Assembly: GCF_022170785.1 (NCBI RefSeq)
Contig: NZ_CP081870.1
Location: 3,782,001 to 3,846,000 of the forward strand
DNA length: 64,000 bases
Source of the DNA: Rossellomorea marisflavi
GTDB taxonomy: Bacteria; Bacillota; Bacilli; Bacillales; Bacillaceae_B
Reading direction: 5' to 3'
Shown: positions 8,317-16,939 of the stretch, in pieces
How the letters are laid out: every line of letters begins with the position of its first letter
How positions within the stretch are numbered: the stretch's first letter is position 1
Made by a program: the position numbers and the translations under genes
Notes under the pieces: model-generated
Told to the model about the DNA's origin: nothing
Database searches by the model: none
The model's input: the letters and a program-made list of their open reading frames with translations, nothing else

Positions 8317-9528
8317 GTGAGGATTTTTTTATACATAGCACTTGCTGCGGTAGCGGTGGCGGGCTTTCTTTTCATGACTGAAGGAAAAGAAGAGAAGGTG
8401 AAGGAAAGGCACTGGATGGGCGCCTGGATGACGGCGATGCAGGAGCCCTTCAAGGACGGTGAATCCTATGAAGGGTTCAAGGATCAGACCGTGCGCATGG
8501 TGATCAAACCCCATGTGGACGGAGATCAGGTCCGCATCCGGCTGTCAAACACGTTTTCAGATGAAGAGCTGAAAGTCGACAAAGTGAGCATCGGCATAAC
8601 GAAAAAAGGAGCGGAAACAAAGGGAGAACCTGTATCCGTCTCCTTCGACGGTAAAAAGGATGTGCGCATCCCGGCCGGCGAACGGACCTCTAGTGATCCG
8701 ATCCCCATCAAGATCTCTGAAGATGAAGCTCTGACGGTGAGCCTTTATTTCAAAGGGGAATCAGGACCTGCCACCTGGCACCCGAGGTCGATGCAGACAA
8801 CCTATTCCGCTGATGGAGACGCCACTGGCAAGGCAGGAAAAGACGGCTACAAATCCATTGAAAAAGGATGGTACTGGCTTGATGGGGTCGATGTGAGGAC
8901 AGATAAGAAGGTCAAAGGGTCCATCGTCGTCCTCGGCAGCTCAATTGATAATGGAAATGATTCAAAGATCGATTCCAATCACCGGTGGACGGACTATCTG
9001 TCCGAGCGGATCAATGATAAGGCCGATGGAAAATGGACGGTCCTGAACGCAGGAATCTCTGCGAATCAGCTCCTCGACAGCCCGGAGGAAAAAGGGGAAA
9101 AAGCCCCCGATCGACTGAAGAGGGATGTGTTTGAACAAACCGGCGTGAAAGGCGTCATCGTTCATCAGGGCATAAATGACATCCGCCATCATCCGGAGAC
9201 AGATGCCGTGACCATCATCGATGAAATGAAGGCCATGATCAAGGAGGCCCATAAGAACGGCGTCGAAATCTATGGAGTCACGATCTCCCCATACAATGAC
9301 TCAGGAAAATATACCGCGGAAGGCGACCGGACGCGCCGCAAGGTCAACGCATGGATACGGAACAGCGGCGCCTTCGACGGGGTGATCGACTTTGATAAAG
9401 TACTTCGGAATGCCGATGATCCATCCAGACTCCAGCCGAAATACAATTCAGGGGACGGACTGCATCCAAATGAAGCGGGGTACCGACAAATGGCCGAGAC
9501 GGTAAAATTGAAGATGTTTGAGTATTGA
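8317..9528 (+). CDS. Membrane-anchored or secreted SGNH/GDSL hydrolase
   Basis: An esterase-fold protein of about 403 residues. A hydrophobic N-terminal segment (FLYIALAAVAVAGFLFM) would export or anchor it. A beta-rich region of about 170 residues precedes the SGNH domain, which has the nucleophile block VLGSSIDNG (GSS in place of the usual GDS), block III VHQGINDI with the oxyanion Asn, and the catalytic Asp/His block DGLHPNEAGY. The family removes acyl groups from lipids or polysaccharides; the substrate cannot be read here. The GTG at 8317 is preferred because GAGGTG lies six bases upstream; a TTG at 8299 gives six more residues. The gene stands alone, facing the opposite way to manA. Confidence 0.8.
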   Translation: MRIFLYIALAAVAVAGFLFMTEGKEEKVKERHWMGAWMTAMQEPFKDGESYEGFKDQTVRMVIKPHVDGDQVRIRLSNTFSDEELKVDKVSIGITKKGAETKGEPVSVSFDGKKDVRIPAGERTSSDPIPIKISEDEALTVSLYFKGESGPATWHPRSMQTTYSADGDATGKAGKDGYKSIEKGWYWLDGVDVRTDKKVKGSIVVLGSSIDNGNDSKIDSNHRWTDYLSERINDKADGKWTVLNAGISANQLLDSPEEKGEKAPDRLKRDVFEQTGVKGVIVHQGINDIRHHPETDAVTIIDEMKAMIKEAHKNGVEIYGVTISPYNDSGKYTAEGDRTRRKVNAWIRNSGAFDGVIDFDKVLRNADDPSRLQPKYNSGDGLHPNEAGYRQMAETVKLKMFEY

Positions 9529-9550
9529 AGTGATAGGCAGAGCAAATGAC

Positions 9551-9585
9551 AAAGAAGCGGTCCCGCCTAATGGGGCCGCTTCTTT
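9551..9585. terminator. Bidirectional terminator between convergent genes
   Basis: AAAGAAGCGG and CCGCTTCTTT form a 10-bp stem. It sits between the SGNH hydrolase (plus strand) and the small CxxC protein (minus strand) and can serve both. Confidence 0.75.
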
Positions 9586-9587
9586 CG

Positions 9588-9749
9588 TCATCTCCTAACA
9601 AACGCCCTTCTCTCCGCATATTCCGTACACTTCCTGCACACGAGCACCGGCTCCCCACGGTCATTCTTGTAACGCTGGGGCTGCACGGGCTTCCGGCCGC
9701 ATACTGCGCAGCGGGATGGCTTGAACCATTGCCTGATTGCATTGAACAT
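9588..9749 (-). CDS. Small zinc-ribbon-like protein (53 aa)
   Basis: Not recognised by name. The 53-residue frame begins at ATG 9749 after AAGGGGG and reads MFNAIRQWFKPSRCAVCGRK, then ends with a second pair in VLVCRKCTEYAERRAFVRR. Two CxxC pairs about 20 residues apart and a basic composition suggest a single zinc ribbon that could bind nucleic acid. It ends two bases from the shared terminator. Its short length hides it, but the ribosome binding site, CxxC spacing and terminator together make it a likely gene. Confidence 0.7.
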   Translation of the reverse strand: MFNAIRQWFKPSRCAVCGRKPVQPQRYKNDRGEPVLVCRKCTEYAERRAFVRR

Positions 9750-9891
9750 GGTGGTTCCCCCTTGCATATAATCCGTTTAATCCAGTTTAGAAAAATCCTC
9801 CTCCATTATGCAATCATTTCTACTCCCGTAGTTTAGTTGGAAAGAAATAGTGGTAGAGAATGAGAGACATATACACCAGGAGGGAATACTT

Positions 9892-11613
9892 ATGGCAAAA
9901 ACGCTGGCAGGGCATGCCGCTGCAGACGTCCTTCAAAACTGGGACGTTCAGCATATCTTCGGGATGCCCGGTGATTCGATCAATAACTTTGTTGATGTAC
10001 TTCGCGGAAAGAAAGACGATATTGAGTTCATTCAGATCCGTCACGAGGAAGTGGCGGCATTGGCAGCCTCGTCCTATGCAAAACTGACTGGGAAGATCGG
10101 TGTCTGCATGACGATTGGCGGACCTGGCGCGATCCATCTGTTGAACGGACTGTATGACGCAAAGGCCGACGGAGCACCCGTACTCGTCCTCGCGGGTCAG
10201 GTGGCGACAACGGAACTCGGCCGTGATTCATTCCAGGAGGTTCATCTGGCACGCATGTTCGACGACGTTTCGGTCTATTCAGAGACCGTAGCTTCGGCGG
10301 AAGCATTCCCTGACATGCTGAACCAGGCCATCCGCACGGCCTATGCGCGAAATGGCGTCGCTGTCCTCGTCATCCCTGACGACATTCCGAGGGACAAAAT
10401 CAAGAATGCGACTTCTTTCACATCCAGTCTGACTTCATTCGCAAGACACATCCCTCAAAAGGAGGATCTCATCACCGGTCTCAACTTCATCGAGAATGCC
10501 AAGCGCCCTGTCATCCTGGCAGGGACCGGAACGAAGGCGGCCAAACAAGAGCTCGAGGCATTCGCCGATACAATCGGGGCCCCGATCATCTTCACCCTTC
10601 CCGCGAAGGGCGTGCTGCCGGACCGGCATCCGCTGAACCTCGGACAGCTTGGTCAGATCGGGACGAAGCCTGCGTATGAAGCGATGGAAGAAACAGATCT
10701 TATGATCATGATCGGAACCTCGTTCCCGTACCGGGATTATCTACCGGATGATGCCGATGCGATTCAGGTCGATGTAGATCCCGCCCAGATTGGGAAGAGG
10801 TACCCCGTTTCTGCCGGTATCGTAGGGGATACAGCCCTCGTGCTGGAGGAATGGAATAAGCACCTTCAGCGCAGGGACGATCGCTCCTTCCTCGAAGAGT
10901 GCCAGAAGAATATGCAGAACTGGTGGACCCATATCGGGAAGGATACCGAAGAAACGTCCACACCACTCAAAGCACCTCAGGTCATCCCTCATATCGAACG
11001 GATTGCTGACGACGATGCCGTCCTCTCTGTCGATGTCGGAAACGTGACCGTATGGATGGCTCGCTACTTCAACATCACCAATCAGGACTTCATCATTTCC
11101 AGCTGGCTGGCCACGATGGGCTGCGGACTGCCGGGTGCCATTGCAAGCTCTCTCGCTTATCCGGATCGTCAAGCCATTGCAGTATGCGGGGACGGCGGCT
11201 TCGCCATGAACATGCAAGACTTCGTGACCGCCGTTAAATACAAGCTTCCGATTATCGTCGTGGTGCTCAACAACAGCCGCATCGGCATGATCAAGTATGA
11301 ACAGGAAGCAGCCGGTCATCTTGAATACGCCACAGAGCTTCAAGAAATCGACTTCGCCCAGTTCGCCAAGTCATGCGGAGGCGAAGGCTATCATGTGAAA
11401 ACGTACGAAGACCTCGGACCTGCCTTCGATATGGCGAAAGCATCGAATAAACCTGTCATCATTGACGTCGAAATCGACCTTGAACCTCCCCTTCCAGGCA
11501 AAATCACCTGGGAACAGGCCCAAGGCTATACGAAACATATGATGAAGAAATTCTACAAAGATCACAGCGTCGAAATGCCGCCTCTCAAGAAAGCTTTGAA
11601 GCGCCTGTTCTGA
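9892..11613 (+). CDS. ydaP: Thiamine-diphosphate-dependent pyruvate oxidase (YdaP type)
   Basis: A 573-residue ThDP/FAD enzyme of the acetolactate synthase / pyruvate oxidase superfamily. The N-terminal domain has the ThDP Glu in IRHEEVAALAA, and GGPGAIHLLNGLYDAK is typical of PoxB. The central domain (FAD fold) has LAGTGTKAAKQEL. The C-terminal domain carries the ThDP/Mg motif GDGGFAMNMQDF...VVLNN. Length and features match B. subtilis YdaP and bacterial pyruvate oxidases that decarboxylate pyruvate to acetate or acetyl phosphate; which product is made is not visible. The ATG at 9892 follows AGGAGGG; a GTG at 9850 would add 14 residues. A terminator separates it from the next gene. Confidence 0.85.
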   Translation: MAKTLAGHAAADVLQNWDVQHIFGMPGDSINNFVDVLRGKKDDIEFIQIRHEEVAALAASSYAKLTGKIGVCMTIGGPGAIHLLNGLYDAKADGAPVLVLAGQVATTELGRDSFQEVHLARMFDDVSVYSETVASAEAFPDMLNQAIRTAYARNGVAVLVIPDDIPRDKIKNATSFTSSLTSFARHIPQKEDLITGLNFIENAKRPVILAGTGTKAAKQELEAFADTIGAPIIFTLPAKGVLPDRHPLNLGQLGQIGTKPAYEAMEETDLMIMIGTSFPYRDYLPDDADAIQVDVDPAQIGKRYPVSAGIVGDTALVLEEWNKHLQRRDDRSFLEECQKNMQNWWTHIGKDTEETSTPLKAPQVIPHIERIADDDAVLSVDVGNVTVWMARYFNITNQDFIISSWLATMGCGLPGAIASSLAYPDRQAIAVCGDGGFAMNMQDFVTAVKYKLPIIVVVLNNSRIGMIKYEQEAAGHLEYATELQEIDFAQFAKSCGGEGYHVKTYEDLGPAFDMAKASNKPVIIDVEIDLEPPLPGKITWEQAQGYTKHMMKKFYKDHSVEMPPLKKALKRLF

Positions 11614-11623
11614 CCATGATTTG

Positions 11624-11647
11624 GCCGGGCATCCGCCCGGCTTTTTT
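11624..11647 (+). terminator. Terminator after the pyruvate oxidase gene
   Basis: GCCGGGC, four-base loop, GCCCGGC, then six T. It lies ten bases after the stop codon and upstream of the ribosome binding site of the following gene. Confidence 0.85.
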
Positions 11648-11675
11648 CCATTCAATCACTAAAGGGGGCTACTTC

Positions 11676-13256
11676 ATGGAAACGATCTTACTCTGGATCC
11701 TGCTCATCCTCCTTGCCCTGGTCATCCTAGTTCCCGCCGCCTTTCTTTTTTACATATGGCGGGTCGATGAACGCCAAGAGGAACATGCGATCCTGCGCCA
11801 CTATCCCGTTCTCGGCAAAATACGGTACATCCTCGAGAAGATGGGACCTGAACTCAGGCAATATTTCTTCAATAATGATTCTGAAGGGAAACCCTTCTCC
11901 CGGAATGACTACACAAGCACGGTGAAATCCGGCAAGTATAACACCCGCATGCTCGGCTTCGGTTCGGAGCGCGATTTCGACGGGGAGGGCTACTTCATCC
12001 GGAATACTCTCTTCCCCGTCCAGCGAGATGAGCTGAACGTGGACAATGAGAAAAAGGTGCCGACGAAAGTATACAAGATTGATAAGGACAACCTCTTCAA
12101 CCGCAAGGAACATCGTGAAGAAACGTTGGCCGATCCCTTCCTCCTGAAAGATGAAGACGCTCCCATCATCGGCGAGTACACATGCCGCCATCCCTTCCGC
12201 GTCAAAGGGCTCGTCGGACAGTCGGCCATGAGCTACGGCTCCCTCGGGGGCAACGCCATCACCGCCCTGTCGACGGGCCTCGGCCTTGCCGGCGGAACAT
12301 GGATGAACACCGGGGAAGGAGGGTTATCGAAGCATCACTTAAAAGGAGGCGTAGACATCATCTGCCAGATCGGACCCGGGCTATTCGGTGTGAGGACGAA
12401 AGACGGGGATTTCTCCTGGGAAGAATTCAAGAAGAAAAGCGATCTGAAGGAAATCAAAGCATTCGAATTGAAGCTCGCCCAAGGAGCCAAGACCCGTGGC
12501 GGCCATCTTGACGGTAAGAAGGTCACACCTGAGATCGCCTCGATCCGTAACGTGGAGGCGTGGGAGTCCATCGACAGCCCGAACAGATTCCGTGAGTTCA
12601 ATTCCCCTGAAGGCATGCTCGACTTCATCGAACAACTTCGTGAAGTCGGTGGAAAACCCGTCGGCATCAAGCTCGTCGTCGGGAACACCGGGGATATCGA
12701 GGAGCTCGCTTCCTTCATGGCAAAAACGGGCCGACACCCAGATTTCATCACCGTCGATGGTGGTGAAGGCGGTACTGGTGCTTCCTACCAAGAGCTTGCC
12801 GATGCCACGGGGGTGCCCATCAAATCGGCTCTCCCCTTCGTCCATGATACCCTTGTCAGGCACGGTGTCCGGGACAAGGTGAAGATCTTTGCATCAGGGA
12901 AGCTCCTTACACCCGACAAGATTGCGTATGCCCTCGCCCTTGGAGCCGACTTCGTCAATATCGCCAGGGGACTCATGTTCTCCGTCGGCTGCATCCAGGC
13001 TCAGGTATGCCACACGAACAACTGTCCCGTCGGGGTTGCCACCACCGACGATAAGCTTCAGGAATCACTCGTGGTCGAAGAGAAGTCCTTCCGCGTCTGC
13101 AACTACATCCTTTCTCTCAGGGAAGGGCTCTTCAATCTCGCAGCAGCGGCAGGTATCGATTCCCCGGCAAAATTCACCCGGGACCACATCGTATACAAGG
13201 ACCGGGACGGCCGCCTGATGCCCCTGTCACCCGATGTCCCTCAGAAAGCCCTGTAA
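11676..13256 (+). CDS. yerD: Membrane-anchored glutamate synthase-like FMN protein (YerD family)
   Basis: A 526-residue protein with one N-terminal membrane segment (LLWILLILLALVILVPAAFLFY) followed by a glutamate synthase central/FMN domain (PF01645). Clear motifs are AMSYGSLGGNAITALSTGL, GGTWMNTGEGGL, GAKTRGGHLDGKKVTPEIA, ITVDGGEGGTGASYQE, and the cysteine cluster CIQAQVCHTNNCPVG that in the large subunit of glutamate synthase holds an Fe-S centre. It lacks the glutaminase domain, so it cannot make glutamate by itself; the true reaction of YerD-type proteins is not known to me. The ATG at 11676 follows AAAGGGGG. It is read in the same direction as the pyruvate oxidase gene, but with a terminator in between. 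Confidence 0.85.
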   Translation: METILLWILLILLALVILVPAAFLFYIWRVDERQEEHAILRHYPVLGKIRYILEKMGPELRQYFFNNDSEGKPFSRNDYTSTVKSGKYNTRMLGFGSERDFDGEGYFIRNTLFPVQRDELNVDNEKKVPTKVYKIDKDNLFNRKEHREETLADPFLLKDEDAPIIGEYTCRHPFRVKGLVGQSAMSYGSLGGNAITALSTGLGLAGGTWMNTGEGGLSKHHLKGGVDIICQIGPGLFGVRTKDGDFSWEEFKKKSDLKEIKAFELKLAQGAKTRGGHLDGKKVTPEIASIRNVEAWESIDSPNRFREFNSPEGMLDFIEQLREVGGKPVGIKLVVGNTGDIEELASFMAKTGRHPDFITVDGGEGGTGASYQELADATGVPIKSALPFVHDTLVRHGVRDKVKIFASGKLLTPDKIAYALALGADFVNIARGLMFSVGCIQAQVCHTNNCPVGVATTDDKLQESLVVEEKSFRVCNYILSLREGLFNLAAAAGIDSPAKFTRDHIVYKDRDGRLMPLSPDVPQKAL

Positions 13257-13263
13257 GCACAGC

Positions 13264-13290
13264 AAAGCCCGGTGATGCCACCGGGCTTTT
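13264..13290. terminator. Terminator between yerD and nadR
   Basis: AGCCCGGT / ACCGGGCT stem with six-base loop, flanked by A and T runs, so it works on both strands for the two convergent genes. Confidence 0.85.
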
Positions 13291-13293
13291 GTT

Positions 13294-14316
13294 CTATTTC
13301 AACATTCCATTCACAAGCCGAAACGCTTCCTCCCACTTCTCCCGGTACGACCCCGAGAGCGTGGTGAACATAATGCCGTTCTCTTCCAGCAGCTCCTGTA
13401 GCCGCTCGTGATTCTGCCTCCGGACTGTTTCTTCCCCGTGCATCCGCCAGCCGTCATCCACCCATTCGACGTCAGGCTCAAGGAGCAGATACAGATCATA
13501 TTCCTGGGCTTTTGCGATGGAATCCAGTACCTCCTGAAGCTTCCCATTATACAGCTCAGAATAAAATTGGGTCACCGTCGCTTCCGTATCCACGAAGAGG
13601 ACGCGATTGCTGAAGGCAGAGGCCTTCTCTACCTGACGCTGCTGCTCATAAGCGATCATGGGGTAATCCTCATCAAGGAGCACCCCGTCATATCCGCCAA
13701 TCTCCTCACAGCGCGTCCGGCCGTATTCCGCGACATAATTGGTATTGAAAACCGAAGCCAGATTCCGCACGAGCGTCGATTTCCCGCAGCTCTCGGTACC
13801 GATCACTACGACTTTTTTCACGAAATACGATCTTGCCACAGACGGAATCATGTCCCAGTGACGGTACACCCCGTCAGTTCTGATCATGGTGGCAGAGATT
13901 GGGGCGAATACCCGCTCTTCATCCAGGATGATATGCTCAGCACCGGGATAGCACTCCCGGAAAATATCCGAGTATCCCCGTTCAGACGAAAAGACCTCAT
14001 CAATGGGCTGGCCGATCGCCTCCTTGATTAAAGCAGCCCCGTCTCTCCAGTCATAATCCTCATCTCCCGCATCGTCTTCAATCGATACAACATGAACGTA
14101 AGGCATATCCTTCGTAAGCTGATGGAGCCAGCGCAGTCGGACCGCCGCCGGAACATAGGGGAAATCCGTTCGGGCGCAGATCTCCCGGTCCCGCTTTTCC
14201 GAGTGTGACAGCACGACATACAGCTCCTCCACCATGGTGGACGCCTGAATCAAGGCATACACATGTCCCTGGTGAAGCGGCAGGAACTTCCCCCCGTAAA
14301 ATCCGATCTTCTTCAT
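13294..14316 (-). CDS. nadR: NadR-type nicotinamide-nucleotide adenylyltransferase / ribosylnicotinamide kinase
   Basis: A two-domain enzyme of 340 residues without the N-terminal repressor domain of the enterobacterial protein. The first half is a nucleotidyltransferase (GFYGGKFLPLHQGHV with the HxGH site, and ISATMIRTDG as the second conserved motif). The second half is a P-loop kinase (VVIGTESCGKSTLV) related to ribosylnicotinamide kinase. Together they would phosphorylate nicotinamide riboside to NMN and adenylylate it to NAD. The ATG at 14316 follows GGAGG; it starts two bases before the end of pnuC is complete, so the two are translated together. This fits a transport-and-trap pathway with PnuC. 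A longer start at 14349 has no better site. Confidence 0.88.
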   Translation of the reverse strand: MKKIGFYGGKFLPLHQGHVYALIQASTMVEELYVVLSHSEKRDREICARTDFPYVPAAVRLRWLHQLTKDMPYVHVVSIEDDAGDEDYDWRDGAALIKEAIGQPIDEVFSSERGYSDIFRECYPGAEHIILDEERVFAPISATMIRTDGVYRHWDMIPSVARSYFVKKVVVIGTESCGKSTLVRNLASVFNTNYVAEYGRTRCEEIGGYDGVLLDEDYPMIAYEQQRQVEKASAFSNRVLFVDTEATVTQFYSELYNGKLQEVLDSIAKAQEYDLYLLLEPDVEWVDDGWRMHGEETVRRQNHERLQELLEENGIMFTTLSGSYREKWEEAFRLVNGMLK

Positions 14317-14317
14317 A

Positions 14318-15013
14318 TCATGCTGCCTCCATTCCCTGTTTTCTTCCAATTCGTCTCCAGTTGATGTACCCGTAGACGCTGTTTACAAGGAACGCACTCC
14401 ACATCACCAGCATGGCAAAGTCATTGCCGCCCTGGGTCATCAAGGTCGTGAGCCAAAGGACGATGGAGAGGACATTCACCATGATCCAGACGAGCCACTG
14501 CTCCGTGAACCGCTTCAGCATGAGGAGCTGGGCGATGACCGACAGCACCGTGGTGGCAGAATCGACCCACACATTCCGGCCGCCGATCTCTTGGAGAATC
14601 AGGGCATAGGCGATAAAACCGACGACGAATCCCGCAATCGTCCACACCCAGCCACTCTTACTTAGGGAATGGACCACCACATCCTCCCCACGTGCATCAC
14701 TTTTCACAGTATGTCGGCTCCACAAATAGATCCCTACAAACTGGAGGGGAAAATAGAACAGGCCGTTCAGCATGACCTCCCCGTACAACCCGTAGCCGTA
14801 AGCGATGTACGCATACAGCCCGGTCTGGATGATCCCGAAATAGTAATTGGCGATCTTCCCCTTTGCCACCAGCACCACACACATCATCCCCGTCAGGGAC
14901 ACAATCAGCCCGAGAAAGGTGTCATCGAGGGCAACGAAAAGATACAGATTGATGACCGTAAAGACCGCCAGCCAGCACTTCTCAAACAGCGTCCAGTCCT
15001 TGAAGACACTCAT
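14318..15013 (-). CDS. pnuC: PnuC-type nicotinamide riboside transporter
   Basis: A 231-residue polytopic membrane protein (about seven hydrophobic segments) with PnuC features: a YYFGIIQTGLYAYIAYGYGLYGE region, FYFPLQFVGIYLWSRH, and a C-terminal WIMVNVLSIVLW...FLVNSVYGYINW block. Such carriers let nicotinamide riboside cross the membrane by facilitated diffusion; phosphorylation by NadR traps it. The start overlaps the stop codon of pncA (ATGA), and its end abuts nadR, so it is in the middle of the operon. Confidence 0.9.
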   Translation of the reverse strand: MSVFKDWTLFEKCWLAVFTVINLYLFVALDDTFLGLIVSLTGMMCVVLVAKGKIANYYFGIIQTGLYAYIAYGYGLYGEVMLNGLFYFPLQFVGIYLWSRHTVKSDARGEDVVVHSLSKSGWVWTIAGFVVGFIAYALILQEIGGRNVWVDSATTVLSVIAQLLMLKRFTEQWLVWIMVNVLSIVLWLTTLMTQGGNDFAMLVMWSAFLVNSVYGYINWRRIGRKQGMEAA

Positions 15014-15567
15014 CTCACATCAGCCCCCAGAGTATGTTTGAAATGCTCAAGCGCCCATTCGTGACCCGCCTGATTAAAGCTAGCAACGGCTTCCCGGTAC
15101 ACGACCATGCTGTACCCGAGGTTGTAGCCATCCACTGCCGTATGGAGTACGCAGATATCCGTACACACGCCAACAAGATGGATTTCCCGGATTCCGCGCT
15201 CCCGCAGGCGCAGATCGAGCTCCGTCCCGGCGAAGGCACTGTATCTCGTTTTATCGAATTCAAGGATCGGAATCGGAGCGCCAGATGCTTTCACATCGTC
15301 ATACGCCGTGCGGACGGCTCCGTATAGCTCCCGTCCTTCCGTCCACGCGATATTATGAGGCGGGAACAGTCTGGCTTCCGGATGGAACTCATCCCCTTCG
15401 AAGTGGATGTCATTTGCCACGACCACATAGTCACCCGCTTCAGCAAACTCCCTCATGAGCCCGGCAATCTTCCCCTGGATCACCTGCCCCGGCTCCCCGC
15501 ACGTGAGCTTTCCTTCATCCGCTACAAAGTCCACCGTATAATCAATCACGATCAATGCTCTCTTCAT
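15010..15567 (-). CDS. pncA: Nicotinamidase / isochorismatase-like cysteine hydrolase
   Basis: A 185-residue amidohydrolase predicted to convert nicotinamide to nicotinate. The catalytic triad is visible: Asp9 in VIDYTVDF, Lys106 in FDKTRYSAF and Cys139 in GVCTDICVLHT. The metal-binding set found in PncA enzymes is present as Asp53 and His55 in ANDIHF plus His62 in EFHPE. GGGGGAG precedes the ATG. It lies 18 bp after the Nudix regulator gene and overlaps pnuC by four bases, so it is part of the NAD salvage operon; an isochorismatase role is unlikely in this context. Confidence 0.88.
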   Translation of the reverse strand: MKRALIVIDYTVDFVADEGKLTCGEPGQVIQGKIAGLMREFAEAGDYVVVANDIHFEGDEFHPEARLFPPHNIAWTEGRELYGAVRTAYDDVKASGAPIPILEFDKTRYSAFAGTELDLRLRERGIREIHLVGVCTDICVLHTAVDGYNLGYSMVVYREAVASFNQAGHEWALEHFKHTLGADVR

Positions 15568-15585
15568 TGTTTCTCCCCCTAAAGA

Positions 15586-16362
15586 TTAATAGATTGATGG
15601 TGCAGGTGCCTCTCCCCTGAAGCGGAACAACCGCGTCGCCCGCTTCGCTGTCCGCGTCGTGGTCTTCACATTCCCTTCCCTGTCCGTCACGGGCTCCAGG
15701 AACGGGTACTTCGGTGCATCGCGGTTGAATGCCGACACATTGGCAATCCCCGGGTCATCCGTCATGAGAAGAAGAAGGCTCCTCAGCTCTGATAGCGTGA
15801 ATGCTTCAGGCAAAAACTCTTTCGCCACCGTCGTCTGTAACATCTCCCCCTTGATCATCCGGAAGGCATCATTCAACATGTCACGGTGATCAAACGCAAG
15901 ATCCAACTCCAGCGCTTCCTCCCACGTGAACAGCTCCACTTCCGCTGCGTCTTCTGAGGCCCTCCGGCCAGCCAGGTACCCGGCTTTTACAATCGCAAAG
16001 AATGCATTCGAGAGAATCCAACCGCGGGGATCACGCCCCGGCGCATCGTACACGGCAAAATGCTTCAGATGGATCCGGTCGACTCCCGCCTCTTCCTTCA
16101 GTTCGCGGATCGCCGCTTCATCCGCCGTCTCCTCTGGCCTGACGAAACCACCCGGCAGCGCCCATTTCCCCGCTTCGATATTCGGTTCCCCTTCAAGATT
16201 AGACTCGGCCCTTTGGATGAGCAGGATCTTCAGGGTCGGAACCGGCGGCTTATGTTCCTCCGGATAGTGGAGGTCAATGGTGAACACCGCGATGTCACTC
16301 GTGTATCCGTCCGGAGTGATGAATGATGGCTGGTTGGTGTGTGAGGGTGTAGTGTGATTCAT
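15586..16362 (-). CDS. nrtR: NrtR-type Nudix regulator of NAD metabolism
   Basis: A 258-residue protein with an N-terminal Nudix domain and a C-terminal winged-helix region of the NrtR kind (LPEAFTLSELRSLLLL...GNVKTTTRTAKRATRLFRFR). The Nudix box GFVRPEETADEAAIRELKEE continues AGV and fits the G-x5-E-x7-R-E-U-x-E-E-x-G-U rule exactly, so ADP-ribose hydrolysis could be retained; many NrtR proteins use the domain only to sense ADP-ribose. Being first in the nrtR-pncA-pnuC-nadR operon, it probably regulates this operon and itself. The A+T-rich stretch just upstream of the start (about 16375-16415) would be the place for its operator, but I could not define a convincing palindrome there. An alternative is a plain ADP-ribose pyrophosphatase. 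Confidence 0.82.
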   Translation of the reverse strand: MNHTTPSHTNQPSFITPDGYTSDIAVFTIDLHYPEEHKPPVPTLKILLIQRAESNLEGEPNIEAGKWALPGGFVRPEETADEAAIRELKEEAGVDRIHLKHFAVYDAPGRDPRGWILSNAFFAIVKAGYLAGRRASEDAAEVELFTWEEALELDLAFDHRDMLNDAFRMIKGEMLQTTVAKEFLPEAFTLSELRSLLLLMTDDPGIANVSAFNRDAPKYPFLEPVTDREGNVKTTTRTAKRATRLFRFRGEAPAPSIY

Positions 16363-16507
16363 GACAGGCTCCTTTTTTTAATTTGCAATTTGTTAATTAA
16401 TAATAGTGTACGCTGAGTAGGGAGGATTTGGCAAGGTTTTTTTGGTGAGGCTCACAGTCTTGTACTCTATTTGCTACATTTTTTGTATGCTAGCGAAAGG
16501 GTGGAGA

Positions 16508-16816
16508 TATTTGCGAAAGAGGGGCATTTACCACGAGTTCCCAGGTCCAATTCCACCTCCAAACCGCTCACCACCTCACAAATCATCTGAATTTGGTTGA
16601 GATTAGCCATTTTGGAGCCTTTTCGAAATTCCCGAACCCCTGTCAGCTTCATTTACTTGCGAAAATCAAAAAATTATTTGCGAGTTTTTGAAATTTATTT
16701 GCGGGTAATCAAAATGTATTTGCGAACGCAATTTTCCAGCTTTCCTCTATTTGTGCAAACCATACGATACGTACGATGATCGAACGTTATCATCGAAGAC
16801 CGACTCTTATTTGCGA
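16508..16816. repeat. TTATTTGCGA repeat cluster B
   Basis: Copies of TTATTTGCGA or one-base variants start at about 16507 (ATATTTGCGA), 16653 (TTACTTGCGA), 16674, 16695 (ending GCGG), 16716 (GTATTTGCGA) and 16807. The pair at 16653-16684 is nearly identical over 32 bp to the pair at 6885-6916 in cluster A. The whole gap 16363-16939 between nrtR and yhfK has no credible gene. Confidence 0.7.
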
Positions 16817-16939
16817 ACCCCCTCTCTAGCTGAATTCACATCTCCCATACGTCTAAACATCCCATTTACAACCACCACTCAACACCAAACAAAAAAAGCA
16901 GAGGAATTCATCCCCTGCTTCCATCAAACTCGTATTCAA

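Noticed and set aside
16363..16420. NrtR operator before nrtR
   Set aside because: A/T-rich inverted strings exist (TTAATT and AATTAA), but none is a convincing palindrome, so no site is listed.
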